Shown: positions 43,871-52,337, counted from the first letter of the stretch. The stretch: 64,000 bases of DNA from Bradyrhizobium murdochi (GCF_000472965.1 NZ_AXAU01000004.1:13414-77413); one strand, 5' to 3'. Numbers and translations are program-made. The notes: generated by a model from the letters alone, not told the origin.

Positions 43871-45448
43871 ATGGCGACTCGTCTGTCCACCGGATCGATC
43901 GAAAGAGCGATTGAACACATCTCTACTTTTGGAGATACGGATGTCTTCCCGCATCCTATCGAAACTGCCTTCTTGGTCGAACAGAAGACGGGAATCGCGG
44001 CAGAGCTAAGCGCACTTGATCTTGAGACCTTCGAACCTGCCCAAGCTATCGAAACGATCGCGCCAAAAAGTCGCTGGGGATTTCGAATCGTCCATCAACT
44101 GCCCTTGCTAGAGACGTTACTTTTCACAGCAGCTGCTATCGAAATAGGGGCAGATGTGGAGAATATCAAACGGCCCCTCGATGAATTCGGCCCGTTTGGA
44201 TATCGATTTGACAGCACCAAAGCTGACGCATCTCTGTTTGTGACGCATCGCTCATACAAAGACTGGCTACAATGGCAACGCGAACAAATAAAGCAGAACG
44301 CTTTCGTCTACGTTGTGGCAACCGATATCGCAGACTTCTACCAGCGCATCTATTTCCATCGAATCGAGAATATTTTGGACGTCGCGACTGACCGGAAGGG
44401 CATCAAGTCGTTCATAGAAAAACTTATCAAGAGAATACGCGGCAAGCAATCCTATGGAATTCCCGTCGGTGGAAGCGCTTCCAGAATAATTGCGGAGGCC
44501 ATTCTGAGCGATGCAGACAGTGCACTTGCAGACGAGGGGATAGTCTTCACACGTTTTGTGGATGATTATCGCATCTTTCTTAAAGCCGACCAGATGCCAT
44601 ATGTGACTCTTGCTTTCCTGGCTGAGCATCTCGCCACTACCGAAGGACTTTCGTTGAACAACCAGAAAACGAAAGTATGGAGCGCGGCGGAATTTGAGGA
44701 CGTTTTATCCGATCAGCAGGATGACGTTTTCGATAAAGCCGGACAGGCAGCAATCGAATCGCTGACTCATTCATTGTATTTTGACGAAGAACCCGATGAG
44801 GCGGAAGTTGAAGCAATTCGAGCCCTCAATTTGGTAGAGATGCTCGAAGAGGAATTAGACGAGGACCATTGGGACTTCGGCAAGATCAGGCTCATTTTTC
44901 TGGGCCTTCGCCTTACTGAAAATGCTGAGGCGCTGGAACTTCTTCTTGAGCGATTTGACGAGCTACTACCCTTTGTAAAAGAGTTTGTCTTACTGGTGGA
45001 CGCTCTCGACAAGGCAGGCATTGAGCTTAGCGCGGACCAAAAAGCTAAGGTTCTTCAGTTGCTGGAGGTTGGTGCGGCCGGATCTGTTCCCACAATCCAA
45101 GTTTGGCTGCTAGAGCTGTTCGTCAGGAGCTGCCTTGTAATTGACCACAAGACGCTGACGAAGCTTTCAGTCAACACTCTTAGCCAACGACAGAGCTTTA
45201 TCATCAGGGGGCTAAACAACGACGTTAATTTCTTTCGCAGGAACAAGACTCGCTTTGAAGAGCTGAATGTCTTCGAGAAAGGACATTTCATGCTCGGCGC
45301 AACTTGCCTGCCACGCGACGAGTTCACCAACTGGGTCGGCGCAGTCAAACCGAACCTTCGTCGGCCGCTAGATGCGAGATTTTGCGATTGGGTAAAGAAT
45401 AAGTGTGGAAAGCTCGACGAAATAGTCAACGCACGTATTCGGCAGTGA
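43871..45448 (+). CDS. Reverse transcriptase of an unassigned, Abi/DRT-like type
   Basis: This 525-residue protein has reverse-transcriptase palm motifs. Motif A is VVATDIADFYQRIYFHRIEN (Asp152), motif B is GIPVGGSASRIIAEAILSDA (196-215), motif C is FVDDYRIF (Asp231, Asp232) and motif D is LSLNNQKTKVW. No group II intron maturase, endonuclease or integrase domain is present. The C-terminal half (about 280-525) is predicted to be all-helical, as in AbiA/AbiK and several defence-associated RTs. FxDD in place of YADD also occurs in unknown-group RTs. The gene is low-GC, unlike its host neighbours, and converges on a DUF262 gene 52 bases away. Role inferred: antiviral; the exact RT group was not determined. 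Confidence 0.88.
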   Translation: MATRLSTGSIERAIEHISTFGDTDVFPHPIETAFLVEQKTGIAAELSALDLETFEPAQAIETIAPKSRWGFRIVHQLPLLETLLFTAAAIEIGADVENIKRPLDEFGPFGYRFDSTKADASLFVTHRSYKDWLQWQREQIKQNAFVYVVATDIADFYQRIYFHRIENILDVATDRKGIKSFIEKLIKRIRGKQSYGIPVGGSASRIIAEAILSDADSALADEGIVFTRFVDDYRIFLKADQMPYVTLAFLAEHLATTEGLSLNNQKTKVWSAAEFEDVLSDQQDDVFDKAGQAAIESLTHSLYFDEEPDEAEVEAIRALNLVEMLEEELDEDHWDFGKIRLIFLGLRLTENAEALELLLERFDELLPFVKEFVLLVDALDKAGIELSADQKAKVLQLLEVGAAGSVPTIQVWLLELFVRSCLVIDHKTLTKLSVNTLSQRQSFIIRGLNNDVNFFRRNKTRFEELNVFEKGHFMLGATCLPRDEFTNWVGAVKPNLRRPLDARFCDWVKNKCGKLDEIVNARIRQ

Positions 45449-45500
45449 CCAATCTAGGCAGAGAGGATCGAATACGCCGGGACTAGCAGCTTAATAGAAT

Positions 45501-47087
45501 CTATTTTGATCCGACTAAAGCCAAAGCTCTCTCATGCATTAGCCGAACGCGCCGCGCGATAAATGTCTGAGGATCGCCCTCTTTAAGTCCTTGCACCGCA
45601 TCGGCATCGATAAATTGAGAAGCGAGCACGCCCCATTCTCCCTTATCGGCAGCAGCCAAAATCCAGCGGCGCATGTCGTTGCTCCCGTGCTGTTTCAGCA
45701 TTGTCCTATCTACTAGGACAACGTTGCCAAAGACTCGAGCAGAGATTGCGTTAGCCAACCCGCCTGACATTAGTTCAGCACGAGAAAAGACAGCTTCAAA
45801 AAAATTGATGTCTGACCCTACCATGTAAGTCGCTGGATCGATCATAGAGCCATCAACAAGGCTTCGAGCACCGCTTACAGCGTACATTGCCGCGAACGTA
45901 GCTGAGAGTGCTCCGCCGCTTACGAGTCGCCGCTCAAAGAGCTCGATTTCTGTTAGCTTAAGCCGAGGCTCTAATCCTCGAATCTCGCCTCTTATCAGAG
46001 CCTGCCAATTTTCCAGTGCTCGCACCACGTAATGGTCCGGCTTTCCTCGCAGACTTTCATTGAAGCCAGTTGCCCAATACCAGCGCGCAATTTGACTCCA
46101 ATCTTTCTCATTAGCTTCCATCATGCCGATGGTCTTAAAAAGAAGAAGCAACTGCCCCTCGTAAGGAACAAACGTCGAAGACCAAATTTGGAAGGCCTGG
46201 CTCAGAAAGTGCGAAACGCGCTCTCCGCACTGTATGGTCCGCGCAAACGAATCCATTAGTCTCTTGGGCTCTTCATTGCGAAGTTGTAGTAGCCCGTCTG
46301 TCGTCGGCGGAATTCCGAGAACCAAACCGACGCACTTTATGATGGTCTCTGCGCTCAGCTCGATCCTTTTTTCAGACAACGCTGCGGTTGCGATGTCTAA
46401 GTAATGATTAAGATCGAAGTCTTCGGCCCAGGTGATCGCTCGCATGAAGTCGACAGGATCAAGGCGCGTTCCTGTTGAGTTGATCTTTTCAAAGATACCG
46501 ACAATGCGGTGAACGTCATTACTCTTTATCACCACCACAGGGACCATATATTCTTGGAACGCAGCTTGCAGCTGGAGCAACCTTTCAATTAGCACGTCAC
46601 CATCTTTGAGCGACGAGAGTCGCGCTTGATGCTCCAGAAGCTGACGGGGTGTAAAAAGTGCGGAAAGGGGTATGGAGCCATCCGAGAAGAGGTCAACATC
46701 GTCCCGATGAGCAAAACCTTGCTCCCGAAGATTGTACAAAACATCAAAGCGAACATCGCTCGTTGACGTTCCGAAGTGAAAGACTCCGTAAAGCGTCGAC
46801 AGTCGCTGCATGCCGTCCAATATATAGTTCGTGGGGTAGCGCTCCTTGACATTTGGAAAAGAGGTCATGTCATTTGGCGCTATCTTCAGCATTTCTTTGT
46901 CGACGCCCCACAACAAGAGGCTGCCGATCGGAAATCCTTCTGCAACGCTCTCGAGGAGCTCTATGATTTGCTTCTCCTTCCACACAAATTCTCGCTGGAA
47001 GGCGGGTATGCGAATGTCACCAGACGTGATTTGCCTGAAGAGCGTCACGAGATGGACCACCGACGGTTGAGGTGAGCTTATCGTCAT
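45501..47087 (-). CDS. DUF262-domain protein (GmrS-like half)
   Basis: This 528-residue protein begins with a ParB-like DUF262 domain: IPAFQREFVWKEKQIIELLE (27-46), GFPIGSLLLW and the signature DGMQRLSTLY (91-100; usually DGQQR). IFEKINSTGTRLDPVDFMRA (198-217) follows. In GmrSD and BrxU restriction enzymes this domain binds and hydrolyses NTPs. Here no DUF1524 HNH nuclease motif was found in the C-terminal half, so cleavage, if any, needs a partner. It lies six bases downstream of the RelA/SpoT-like gene in one operon. Low GC. Confidence 0.87.
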   Translation of the reverse strand: MTISSPQPSVVHLVTLFRQITSGDIRIPAFQREFVWKEKQIIELLESVAEGFPIGSLLLWGVDKEMLKIAPNDMTSFPNVKERYPTNYILDGMQRLSTLYGVFHFGTSTSDVRFDVLYNLREQGFAHRDDVDLFSDGSIPLSALFTPRQLLEHQARLSSLKDGDVLIERLLQLQAAFQEYMVPVVVIKSNDVHRIVGIFEKINSTGTRLDPVDFMRAITWAEDFDLNHYLDIATAALSEKRIELSAETIIKCVGLVLGIPPTTDGLLQLRNEEPKRLMDSFARTIQCGERVSHFLSQAFQIWSSTFVPYEGQLLLLFKTIGMMEANEKDWSQIARWYWATGFNESLRGKPDHYVVRALENWQALIRGEIRGLEPRLKLTEIELFERRLVSGGALSATFAAMYAVSGARSLVDGSMIDPATYMVGSDINFFEAVFSRAELMSGGLANAISARVFGNVVLVDRTMLKQHGSNDMRRWILAAADKGEWGVLASQFIDADAVQGLKEGDPQTFIARRVRLMHERALALVGSK

Positions 47088-47093
47088 ATTTGT

Positions 47094-48002
47094 CTAAACT
47101 TTCTCGCCACCATCAGATGAAGGTCGCGGTGAATCTTTGCCGGTCGACGGTTGTGTGTTGGGTGATGAAAACGGCTTCGTGAGCTGCAGTGCGCTTCCGT
47201 CATGGTTGGCCGTAGGCTGCTGGAGAAGATCGTCCTTAAGATTCTGAATTACGCCCTCAATCAAGTGCAGCCCATGGCCGAGATACGCCGAACGGAAATC
47301 GTGCGAGCTTGCATCCCACTTCCAGTCGTTGTTCTTAGGTCCAGGTCCTAACGAACGCCGAGCCTCATATAATTCATGGGTTAGCGCTGTTAACACCTCG
47401 GCGAGTTGAGTGGAAATTTGGATTTCGACCCAAATAATTTTCGGAACAACCTGCGTATCCAACATCAACTCGACGGACACCTGAACATAGAAGTGCCAAG
47501 CGTAGTAACCAGCGGCGGTGCTCAGCTCCCTGAATTTACTCTGAATGCCATTTTGATCACAGAATCGCTTCAGATCTTCGCAAACGAAACGCGGGCCATC
47601 CATATACTTGCAGACTAATCGTGTCCGGAGCAGATCTTCAATTTTTTCGTAGAACTGACTAGGTTCGATTCCACCGTCTGACGGTGGATCGGGATACTGA
47701 CGATTGTATAGAATGTTGGACCGGTACAGCTTATCAACTGTGCTCGCAAAAGGTTTGATGAGCAGGGAAAGTTCCTGCGGTATGGTGGGATAGAAAAGCA
47801 GATGATGGCGTCCGGGGGCATACCTGTCGGGCATTGATCTAAGTTGGGCAGTGATCTGCCCAAGCTCCGGGCTCGAGAGCGCAGATTGATGGGCGGCACG
47901 CATATTGAATTGGTAAGCGCGCTCGGCCAGTTGGGAGTTTTCGAAGCCGAGTTCGGCAATGGCGTTATTTTGATAGGTTTCAGCGGTCGGCTTCTCAATC
48001 AC
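47094..48002 (-). CDS. RelA/SpoT-domain-like protein (divergent nucleotide pyrophosphokinase fold)
   Basis: This 302-residue protein lacks known signals, but its core follows the RelA/SpoT synthetase order. KIEDLLRTRLVCKYMDG (120-136) aligns with the metal-binding Asp strand (Asp123) and arginines, AAGYYAWHFYVQV (163-175) with the Tyr/His segment, and WVEIQISTQLAEVLTALTHE (191-210) with the EIQIRT motif (Glu193, Gln195) and its following helix. It also has a long N-terminal helical region and a low-complexity Ser/Pro tail. It could make (p)ppGpp or modify tRNA like toxSAS/CapRel toxins. The assignment rests on motif reading only. First gene of a two-gene operon with DUF262. Confidence 0.65.
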   Translation of the reverse strand: MIEKPTAETYQNNAIAELGFENSQLAERAYQFNMRAAHQSALSSPELGQITAQLRSMPDRYAPGRHHLLFYPTIPQELSLLIKPFASTVDKLYRSNILYNRQYPDPPSDGGIEPSQFYEKIEDLLRTRLVCKYMDGPRFVCEDLKRFCDQNGIQSKFRELSTAAGYYAWHFYVQVSVELMLDTQVVPKIIWVEIQISTQLAEVLTALTHELYEARRSLGPGPKNNDWKWDASSHDFRSAYLGHGLHLIEGVIQNLKDDLLQQPTANHDGSALQLTKPFSSPNTQPSTGKDSPRPSSDGGEKV

Positions 48003-48164
48003 CCTTGATAACCCTGATACGCGGAGTTGCAGCCAGCCTAGTGGTTTTCTGTCTCACGTCCAGTCCTGAGCCCGGTCGCCTTTTTCCCACAAGTGACAGG
48101 CGAAATTCCTCAATTATCAGCTATACTCGCCAAGGTAGCATCACCCCTACCCCGCGAGTCCCCC

Positions 48165-49451
48165 ATGCGCAACATCATCATCTGCTGCGACGGCACCGGC
48201 AACGAGATTTCCGAGAACATCTCCAACGTGCTCAAGCTCTATCGCTGCCTGCGCAAGACGGAGAAGACGGAGCCGCGGCAGATGGTGTTTTACGATCCCG
48301 GCGTCGGCACGCTGGAGCGGCCGGACCCGTGGCACAAGCTGAAGCAGGATTTCAACGCCATCTTAGGCCTCGCCACCGGCTATGGGCTCGATGACAACGT
48401 GCTCGCGGCCTATGGATTCCTGGTCCAGCATTATCGCGAAGGCGACCAGATCTATCTGTTCGGCTTTTCCCGCGGCGCCTATACCGTGCGGGTGCTGGCC
48501 GGGCTGGTGCACAAGATTGGATTGATCAGGCCCGAGCAGGTCAATCTCGCTGGAAGCGGCCTGATCGCCTACAAGCAGTTCTCCTCCGACGAGGCGCCGA
48601 AGCTGCGGGCCGAGGCGAAGCTGCTCAGCGATGCCGGCGACGCGCAAGGGCCGCTGCCGCAGACGGCGTTCGACAACGCGGCCCAATTTGCGCGCATCAC
48701 CTCGGCCCGCTGGCCAACGATCCGCTTCGTCGGCGTCTGGGATACGGTCGCGAGCGTGATCGTGCCGCGGGCCGATCGCTTCTATTGGCCGAGCCTGGAG
48801 GAGCTGGCGTTCACCACTGCGAATCCGACCGTGCAGACGTTCCGGCAGGCGATCTCAATCGACGAGCGGCGCCGCATGTTCCGCCTGAAAAAGTGGGACG
48901 ATCCGCAAACCTTCCGGCACAACCGCTTCAACGACATCAACGCCGAGCCGCAGGATATCTTGCAGGTGTGGTTCGCCGGCGTGCATGACGATGTCGGCGG
49001 CGGCTATCCGGAAAAGGAAAGCGGGCTTTCAAAATATCCGCTGCTCTGGATGATCGACGAAGCCGTCAAATGCGGGCTCCGCGTCAACCAGGCCACCGTC
49101 AACCAGCTCGCCTGGGGAGTCCCTCGCAAGGGCAGCCCGTTCTCCTATGTCGCGCCGGATGTGCGCGGCGAAGCGCACGAGTCGCTGCGCGGCGCGTGGT
49201 GGCTACTCGAATATCTGCCGAAGCGCGCGACATACAAGGAATGGCCGGCCCGGCGGACGCGTTTCGGCTATTACATCCCCGACGCCGAGCCGCGGCTGAT
49301 CCCCGACGGCGCCGTTATCCACGAGTCGGCGCTGCAGCGCATGGACGCCCTGCCGAGCTACCGGCCGGTGAGCCTGCCGAAGCACTACGAGAAATTCCCG
49401 ATGCCGGTGCCGCCGGCGCATGCGAGCGCGGAGGACGTCGTGGCGGAATGA
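48165..49451 (+). CDS. DUF2235-domain alpha/beta hydrolase
   Basis: This 428-residue protein starts MRNIIICCDGTGNEISENIS, the N-terminus of the DUF2235 family, and has a nucleophile elbow LFGFSRGAYTVRV (Ser102), an acid in FVGVWDTVAS and the C-terminal FAGVHDDVGGGYPE. The family includes the type VI secretion phospholipase Tle1, but many members are cytoplasmic and uncharacterised. The ATG at 48165 is chosen because conservation begins there. It is GC-rich, so it probably belongs to the host backbone and not to the low-GC block before it. No VgrG or PAAR gene is nearby. Confidence 0.88.
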   Translation: MRNIIICCDGTGNEISENISNVLKLYRCLRKTEKTEPRQMVFYDPGVGTLERPDPWHKLKQDFNAILGLATGYGLDDNVLAAYGFLVQHYREGDQIYLFGFSRGAYTVRVLAGLVHKIGLIRPEQVNLAGSGLIAYKQFSSDEAPKLRAEAKLLSDAGDAQGPLPQTAFDNAAQFARITSARWPTIRFVGVWDTVASVIVPRADRFYWPSLEELAFTTANPTVQTFRQAISIDERRRMFRLKKWDDPQTFRHNRFNDINAEPQDILQVWFAGVHDDVGGGYPEKESGLSKYPLLWMIDEAVKCGLRVNQATVNQLAWGVPRKGSPFSYVAPDVRGEAHESLRGAWWLLEYLPKRATYKEWPARRTRFGYYIPDAEPRLIPDGAVIHESALQRMDALPSYRPVSLPKHYEKFPMPVPPAHASAEDVVAE

Positions 49452-49466
49452 CGCTCGGTCTCTCCG

Positions 49467-49554
49467 CGTCACTGCGAGCGAAGCGAAGCAATCCATCGCT
49501 CCGCATATGCCGATGCATGGATTGCTTCGTCGCTATCGCTCCTCGCAATGACGG
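49467..49554. repeat. Dispersed palindromic repeat, family D
   Basis: CACTGCGAGCGAAGCGAAGC with AATCCATCG and the mirror GATTGCTTCGTCGCTATCGC, ending CTCCTCGCAATGAC. Same family as 34966-35082. It follows the DUF2235 stop codon directly. Confidence 0.88.
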
Positions 49555-49601
49555 GGAGAGAGTTCGCGTACATGCGCACACCGTCACCACACGGGCGGTG
49601 A

Positions 49602-49757
49602 GCTCCCTCCCCCCTTGCGGGGGAGGGCTGGGGAGAGGGGTTCTCTCCACGAGCACAGACGGGCCAGATTGCCGACAGTATTGCCAGTGCGTCACAACAC
49701 GCACCGCCGATGCCGCCACCCCTCTCCCTAACCCTCTCCCGCAAGGGGAGAGGGAAC
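49602..49757. repeat. Dispersed palindromic repeat, family A
   Basis: CTCCCTCCCCCCTTGCGGGG and TCCCGCAAGGGGAGAGGGAA are the outer arms, with GGGGAGAGGGGTTCTCTCC and ACCCCTCTCCCTAACCC inside. It is the second repeat in the 510-base gap after the DUF2235 gene. Confidence 0.85.
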
Positions 49758-49767
49758 GCACCTTTTG

Positions 49768-49792
49768 TGGAGCGGGCAGCGGAAATCGAACC
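49768..49792 (-). other. Possible tRNA-Gly 3'-end remnant
   Basis: On the minus strand the sequence GGTTCGATTTCCGCTGCCCG followed by CTCCA looks like the T-loop, acceptor strand and CCA of a tRNA-Gly. No matching 5' acceptor strand, D arm or anticodon arm was found in the 100 bases beside it and the T stem does not pair, so it is not a functional tRNA. It could be a recombination scar. Confidence 0.3.
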
Positions 49793-49961
49793 GATAGTCC
49801 ACCCATCCTGCGCGTCACGCGGCCACTGGCCTAGCACCCCCGCAACCTTGCGGCCGCAATCTCGCCGCCGCGGAACCCAAATGGTTTACGAATCGTTCAA
49901 CTCTGCTGCCTAATCTCACCTATCTGCTGCCAGAACCGCCTTGAAACGCTCAGGACGAGCG

Positions 49962-51089
49962 ATGTTGGAACGATCGATCACCGAGGAGGTCGAGGCGGCC
50001 ATCCAGGCCGGCTCGGCGGAAAAACATCTGGATGCGCTGAGGCAGGTCACTGACCTGTTTCTGCTGTCCGCCGACGGCTATTCCGGCGAGCAGATCGAGC
50101 TGTTCGGCGACGTGCTGGAACGGCTGATCCGCACCATCGAGCTGCGGGTGCTGGCCGACGTCGCCGCGCGCATTGCGCTCGCCGAATTGAGCACGCAGCT
50201 CGCTTCCGCAAAGCAGGCGCCGCCTCGCGTGGTCCGACGGCTCGCGCATAACGACGAGATTTCGATCGCGCGTCCGGTGCTGACCGAATCGGCGCGGCTG
50301 ACGGCCGAGGATCTGGTCGAACTGGCGCAGACTAAAGGCGAGCAGCATCTGCTGGCGATCTCCGGGCGCTGGTGGCTGACCGAGATCGTCACCGATGCGC
50401 TACTCAAGCGGCATTATCCTTCCGTCAGCCGGCGCCTTGTCACCAATCCCGGCGCGCGAATGTCGGCGAGCGGTTTTGCAATCGTGCTGAAGCAGGCTTC
50501 GAGCGATCCAGATCTGGCGGTCGAGACCGGCATCCGCGTCGACCTGCCGGCCGAACTGCGCCGGCAATTGCTGCAGAACGCAACCGAAGCCGTGCGCACG
50601 CGGCTGCTGTCGCAAGCGCCGCCGCATCTGTTCGAGGAAATCCGCAACGCGATCACAGCCGCCTCCAACGGCGCCGACCGCGAAATGTCGCGCAGGCGCG
50701 ATTTCGCCATGGCGCGCCGCTTCGTCGCCGCGCTCGCCAAGCACGGCAAGCTGAACGAGCCGGCGCTCTTGGCGTTTGCGAGAGAGCGGAAATACGCCGA
50801 GACGGTCGCAGCGCTCGCCGAACTATCAGGCTCGAGCATCGAGGTGATCCGACCGGTGATGCAGAGCCTGCGCGACGACGGCGTACTGATCCCCTGCCGC
50901 GTTGCCGGCTTGAGCTGGGACACCGTCGCCGCCGTGCTCGAAAGCCGCTTCGCCTCCGGCTCGATGGGCCGGCACGAGCTCGCGAAAGCAAGAGAGCAAT
51001 ACGCAAAACTGACGGTCGAAAACGCCCGCCGCCTGCTCCGATTCTGGCAGGTCCGTCCCGTCGACGCGGTGCCGAAGCCGCCGCGTTGA
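49962..51089 (+). CDS. DUF2336-domain protein
   Basis: This 375-residue, mainly helical cytoplasmic protein has the DUF2336 pattern typical of alphaproteobacteria: a HEAT-like N-terminal half (HLDALRQVTDLFLLSADGYS, RVLADVAARIALAELSTQLA) and a C-terminal part with FVAALAKHGKLNEPALLAFA. The ATG at 49962 has AGGACGAGCG upstream and is preferred to a TTG at 49941. The role of the family is unknown. It stands alone, flanked by repeats on both sides. Confidence 0.88.
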   Translation: MLERSITEEVEAAIQAGSAEKHLDALRQVTDLFLLSADGYSGEQIELFGDVLERLIRTIELRVLADVAARIALAELSTQLASAKQAPPRVVRRLAHNDEISIARPVLTESARLTAEDLVELAQTKGEQHLLAISGRWWLTEIVTDALLKRHYPSVSRRLVTNPGARMSASGFAIVLKQASSDPDLAVETGIRVDLPAELRRQLLQNATEAVRTRLLSQAPPHLFEEIRNAITAASNGADREMSRRRDFAMARRFVAALAKHGKLNEPALLAFARERKYAETVAALAELSGSSIEVIRPVMQSLRDDGVLIPCRVAGLSWDTVAAVLESRFASGSMGRHELAKAREQYAKLTVENARRLLRFWQVRPVDAVPKPPR

Positions 51090-51097
51090 GGAAAGGA

Positions 51098-51221
51098 GTC
51101 ATTCCGGGGCGATGCGAAGCATCGAACTATGATGCGCAATTGCGCATCTGAGAATCTCGAGATTCCCCGGTGCGCAAGTGCGCACCTGAGGTCTGGTGCT
51201 CGCGCACCATCCCGGAATGAC
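51098..51221. repeat. GC-rich palindromic repeat (family H)
   Basis: GTCATTCCGGGGCGATGCGA at the left and a CATCCCGGAATGAC end at the right are mirror images. Inside are CGATGCGAAGCATCG, TGCGCAATTGCGCA, GTGCGCAAGTGCGCAC and GGTGCTCGCGCACC. It lies between convergent genes and could be a two-way transcript end. Confidence 0.78.
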
Positions 51222-51224
51222 AAG

Positions 51225-52337
51225 CTACCGCGTGCCGAATGTCGTCGCGCCGAACAGCGCCTTCTGGGTCGAAGGCTGCGAGCGCCAGTATTGCGGCGGG
51301 GCGAACACCTCGCCGCCGAGTTCGGCAGCGGCATGCCAGCCCCAGCGCGGGTCGTAGAGCATGGCGCGGGCGAGCGCGACCATGTCGGCCTTTCCGGAGG
51401 CCACGATCTCCTCGGCCTGCTTGGCTTCCGTGATCAGGCCGACGGCAATCGTGGTCAGCCCGGTCGCCTCGCGGATCGCTTGAGCGAACAGCACCTGATA
51501 ACCGGGGCCGAGCGGAATTTTTTGCAGCGGCGACACGCCGCCCGAGGACGCGTCGATCCAGTCGACGCCGTGCTTTTTCAGCTCCTGCGCGAACTCGATG
51601 GTCTGCGCCAGATCCCAGCCGCCCTCGACCCAGTCGGAGCAGGAGACGCGCAATCCCACCGGCTTGTCATGCGGAAACACCGCGCGCACCGCGTCGAATA
51701 CTTCGAGCGGAAAGCGCATGCGATTCTGCAACGAGCCGCCATATTGATCGGTGCGCCGGTTGGCGATCGGCGACAGGAACTGGTGCAGCAGATAGCCGTG
51801 CGCCGAGTGCACCTCGATTGCGTCGATGCCGAGGCGCTCGGCGCGCTTCGTGGTCGCCACGAACGCGTCGCGCACGCGCGCAAGGCCCGCGGCATCGAAG
51901 GCAACGGGCGGCGGCTCGCTCTCCTTGTGCGGGATCGCCGACGGCCCCTCCGCCTGCCAGCCGCCTTCGGCCACCGGGATCAACTGCCCGCCCTCCCACG
52001 GCGTGTGGCTCGACGCCTTGCGACCGGCATGCGCGAGCTGCATCATCACGGCGGCCTTCGAACGCTTGCGCACCGACGCCAGGATCGGCCTCAGCGCGGC
52101 TTCGGTGGCGTCATTGTAGAGGCCGAGGCAGCCCGGCGTGATCCGGCCCGTCGGCTCCACCGCCGTCGCCTCGATACAGAAGACGCTCGCCCCCGACAGC
52201 GCCAGCGAATTGATGTGCGTGAAGTGCCAGTCATTGGCCTCGCCGTCGACAGCCGAATACTGGCACATCGGCGCCACCATGATGCGGTTGGCGAGGTTAA
52301 GGCCGCGCAGCTTGATCGGGGTAAACAAAGCGCTCAT
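51225..52337 (-). CDS. NADH:flavin oxidoreductase, Old Yellow Enzyme family (YqjM-type)
   Basis: This 370-residue FMN barrel has the YqjM-subgroup signatures MVAPMCQYSAVDG (redox-tuning Cys25), MQLAHAGRKASSHTPW, EVHSAHGYLLHQFLSPIANR (His pair for substrate binding) and the C-terminal GWHAAAELGGEV. Such ene-reductases use NADPH to reduce activated double bonds and are often stress-linked. It is followed by a repeat and is not clearly in an operon. Confidence 0.92.
   Translation of the reverse strand: MSALFTPIKLRGLNLANRIMVAPMCQYSAVDGEANDWHFTHINSLALSGASVFCIEATAVEPTGRITPGCLGLYNDATEAALRPILASVRKRSKAAVMMQLAHAGRKASSHTPWEGGQLIPVAEGGWQAEGPSAIPHKESEPPPVAFDAAGLARVRDAFVATTKRAERLGIDAIEVHSAHGYLLHQFLSPIANRRTDQYGGSLQNRMRFPLEVFDAVRAVFPHDKPVGLRVSCSDWVEGGWDLAQTIEFAQELKKHGVDWIDASSGGVSPLQKIPLGPGYQVLFAQAIREATGLTTIAVGLITEAKQAEEIVASGKADMVALARAMLYDPRWGWHAAAELGGEVFAPPQYWRSQPSTQKALFGATTFGTR

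Larger units (their letters stand above)
43700..48060. other. Low-GC candidate genomic island (RT, DUF262, RelA/SpoT-like)
   Basis: Base composition drops sharply between the rpmB terminator and the DUF2235 gene: 27 of 60 bases are G+C at 44281-44340 and 30 of 60 at 46141-46200, against 42 of 60 in rpmB (43441-43500). Codon choice in the three genes is correspondingly AT-richer. No integrase, terminal repeat or transposase is visible, so the mode of entry is unknown. The boundaries are judged by eye from composition. Confidence 0.75.

Noticed and set aside
48165..49451. DUF2235 gene as a fourth member of the low-GC block
   Set aside because: Its composition is host-like (35 of 60 bases G+C even in its first part, richer later) and it is transcribed away from the Rel/DUF262 operon, so membership is not supported.
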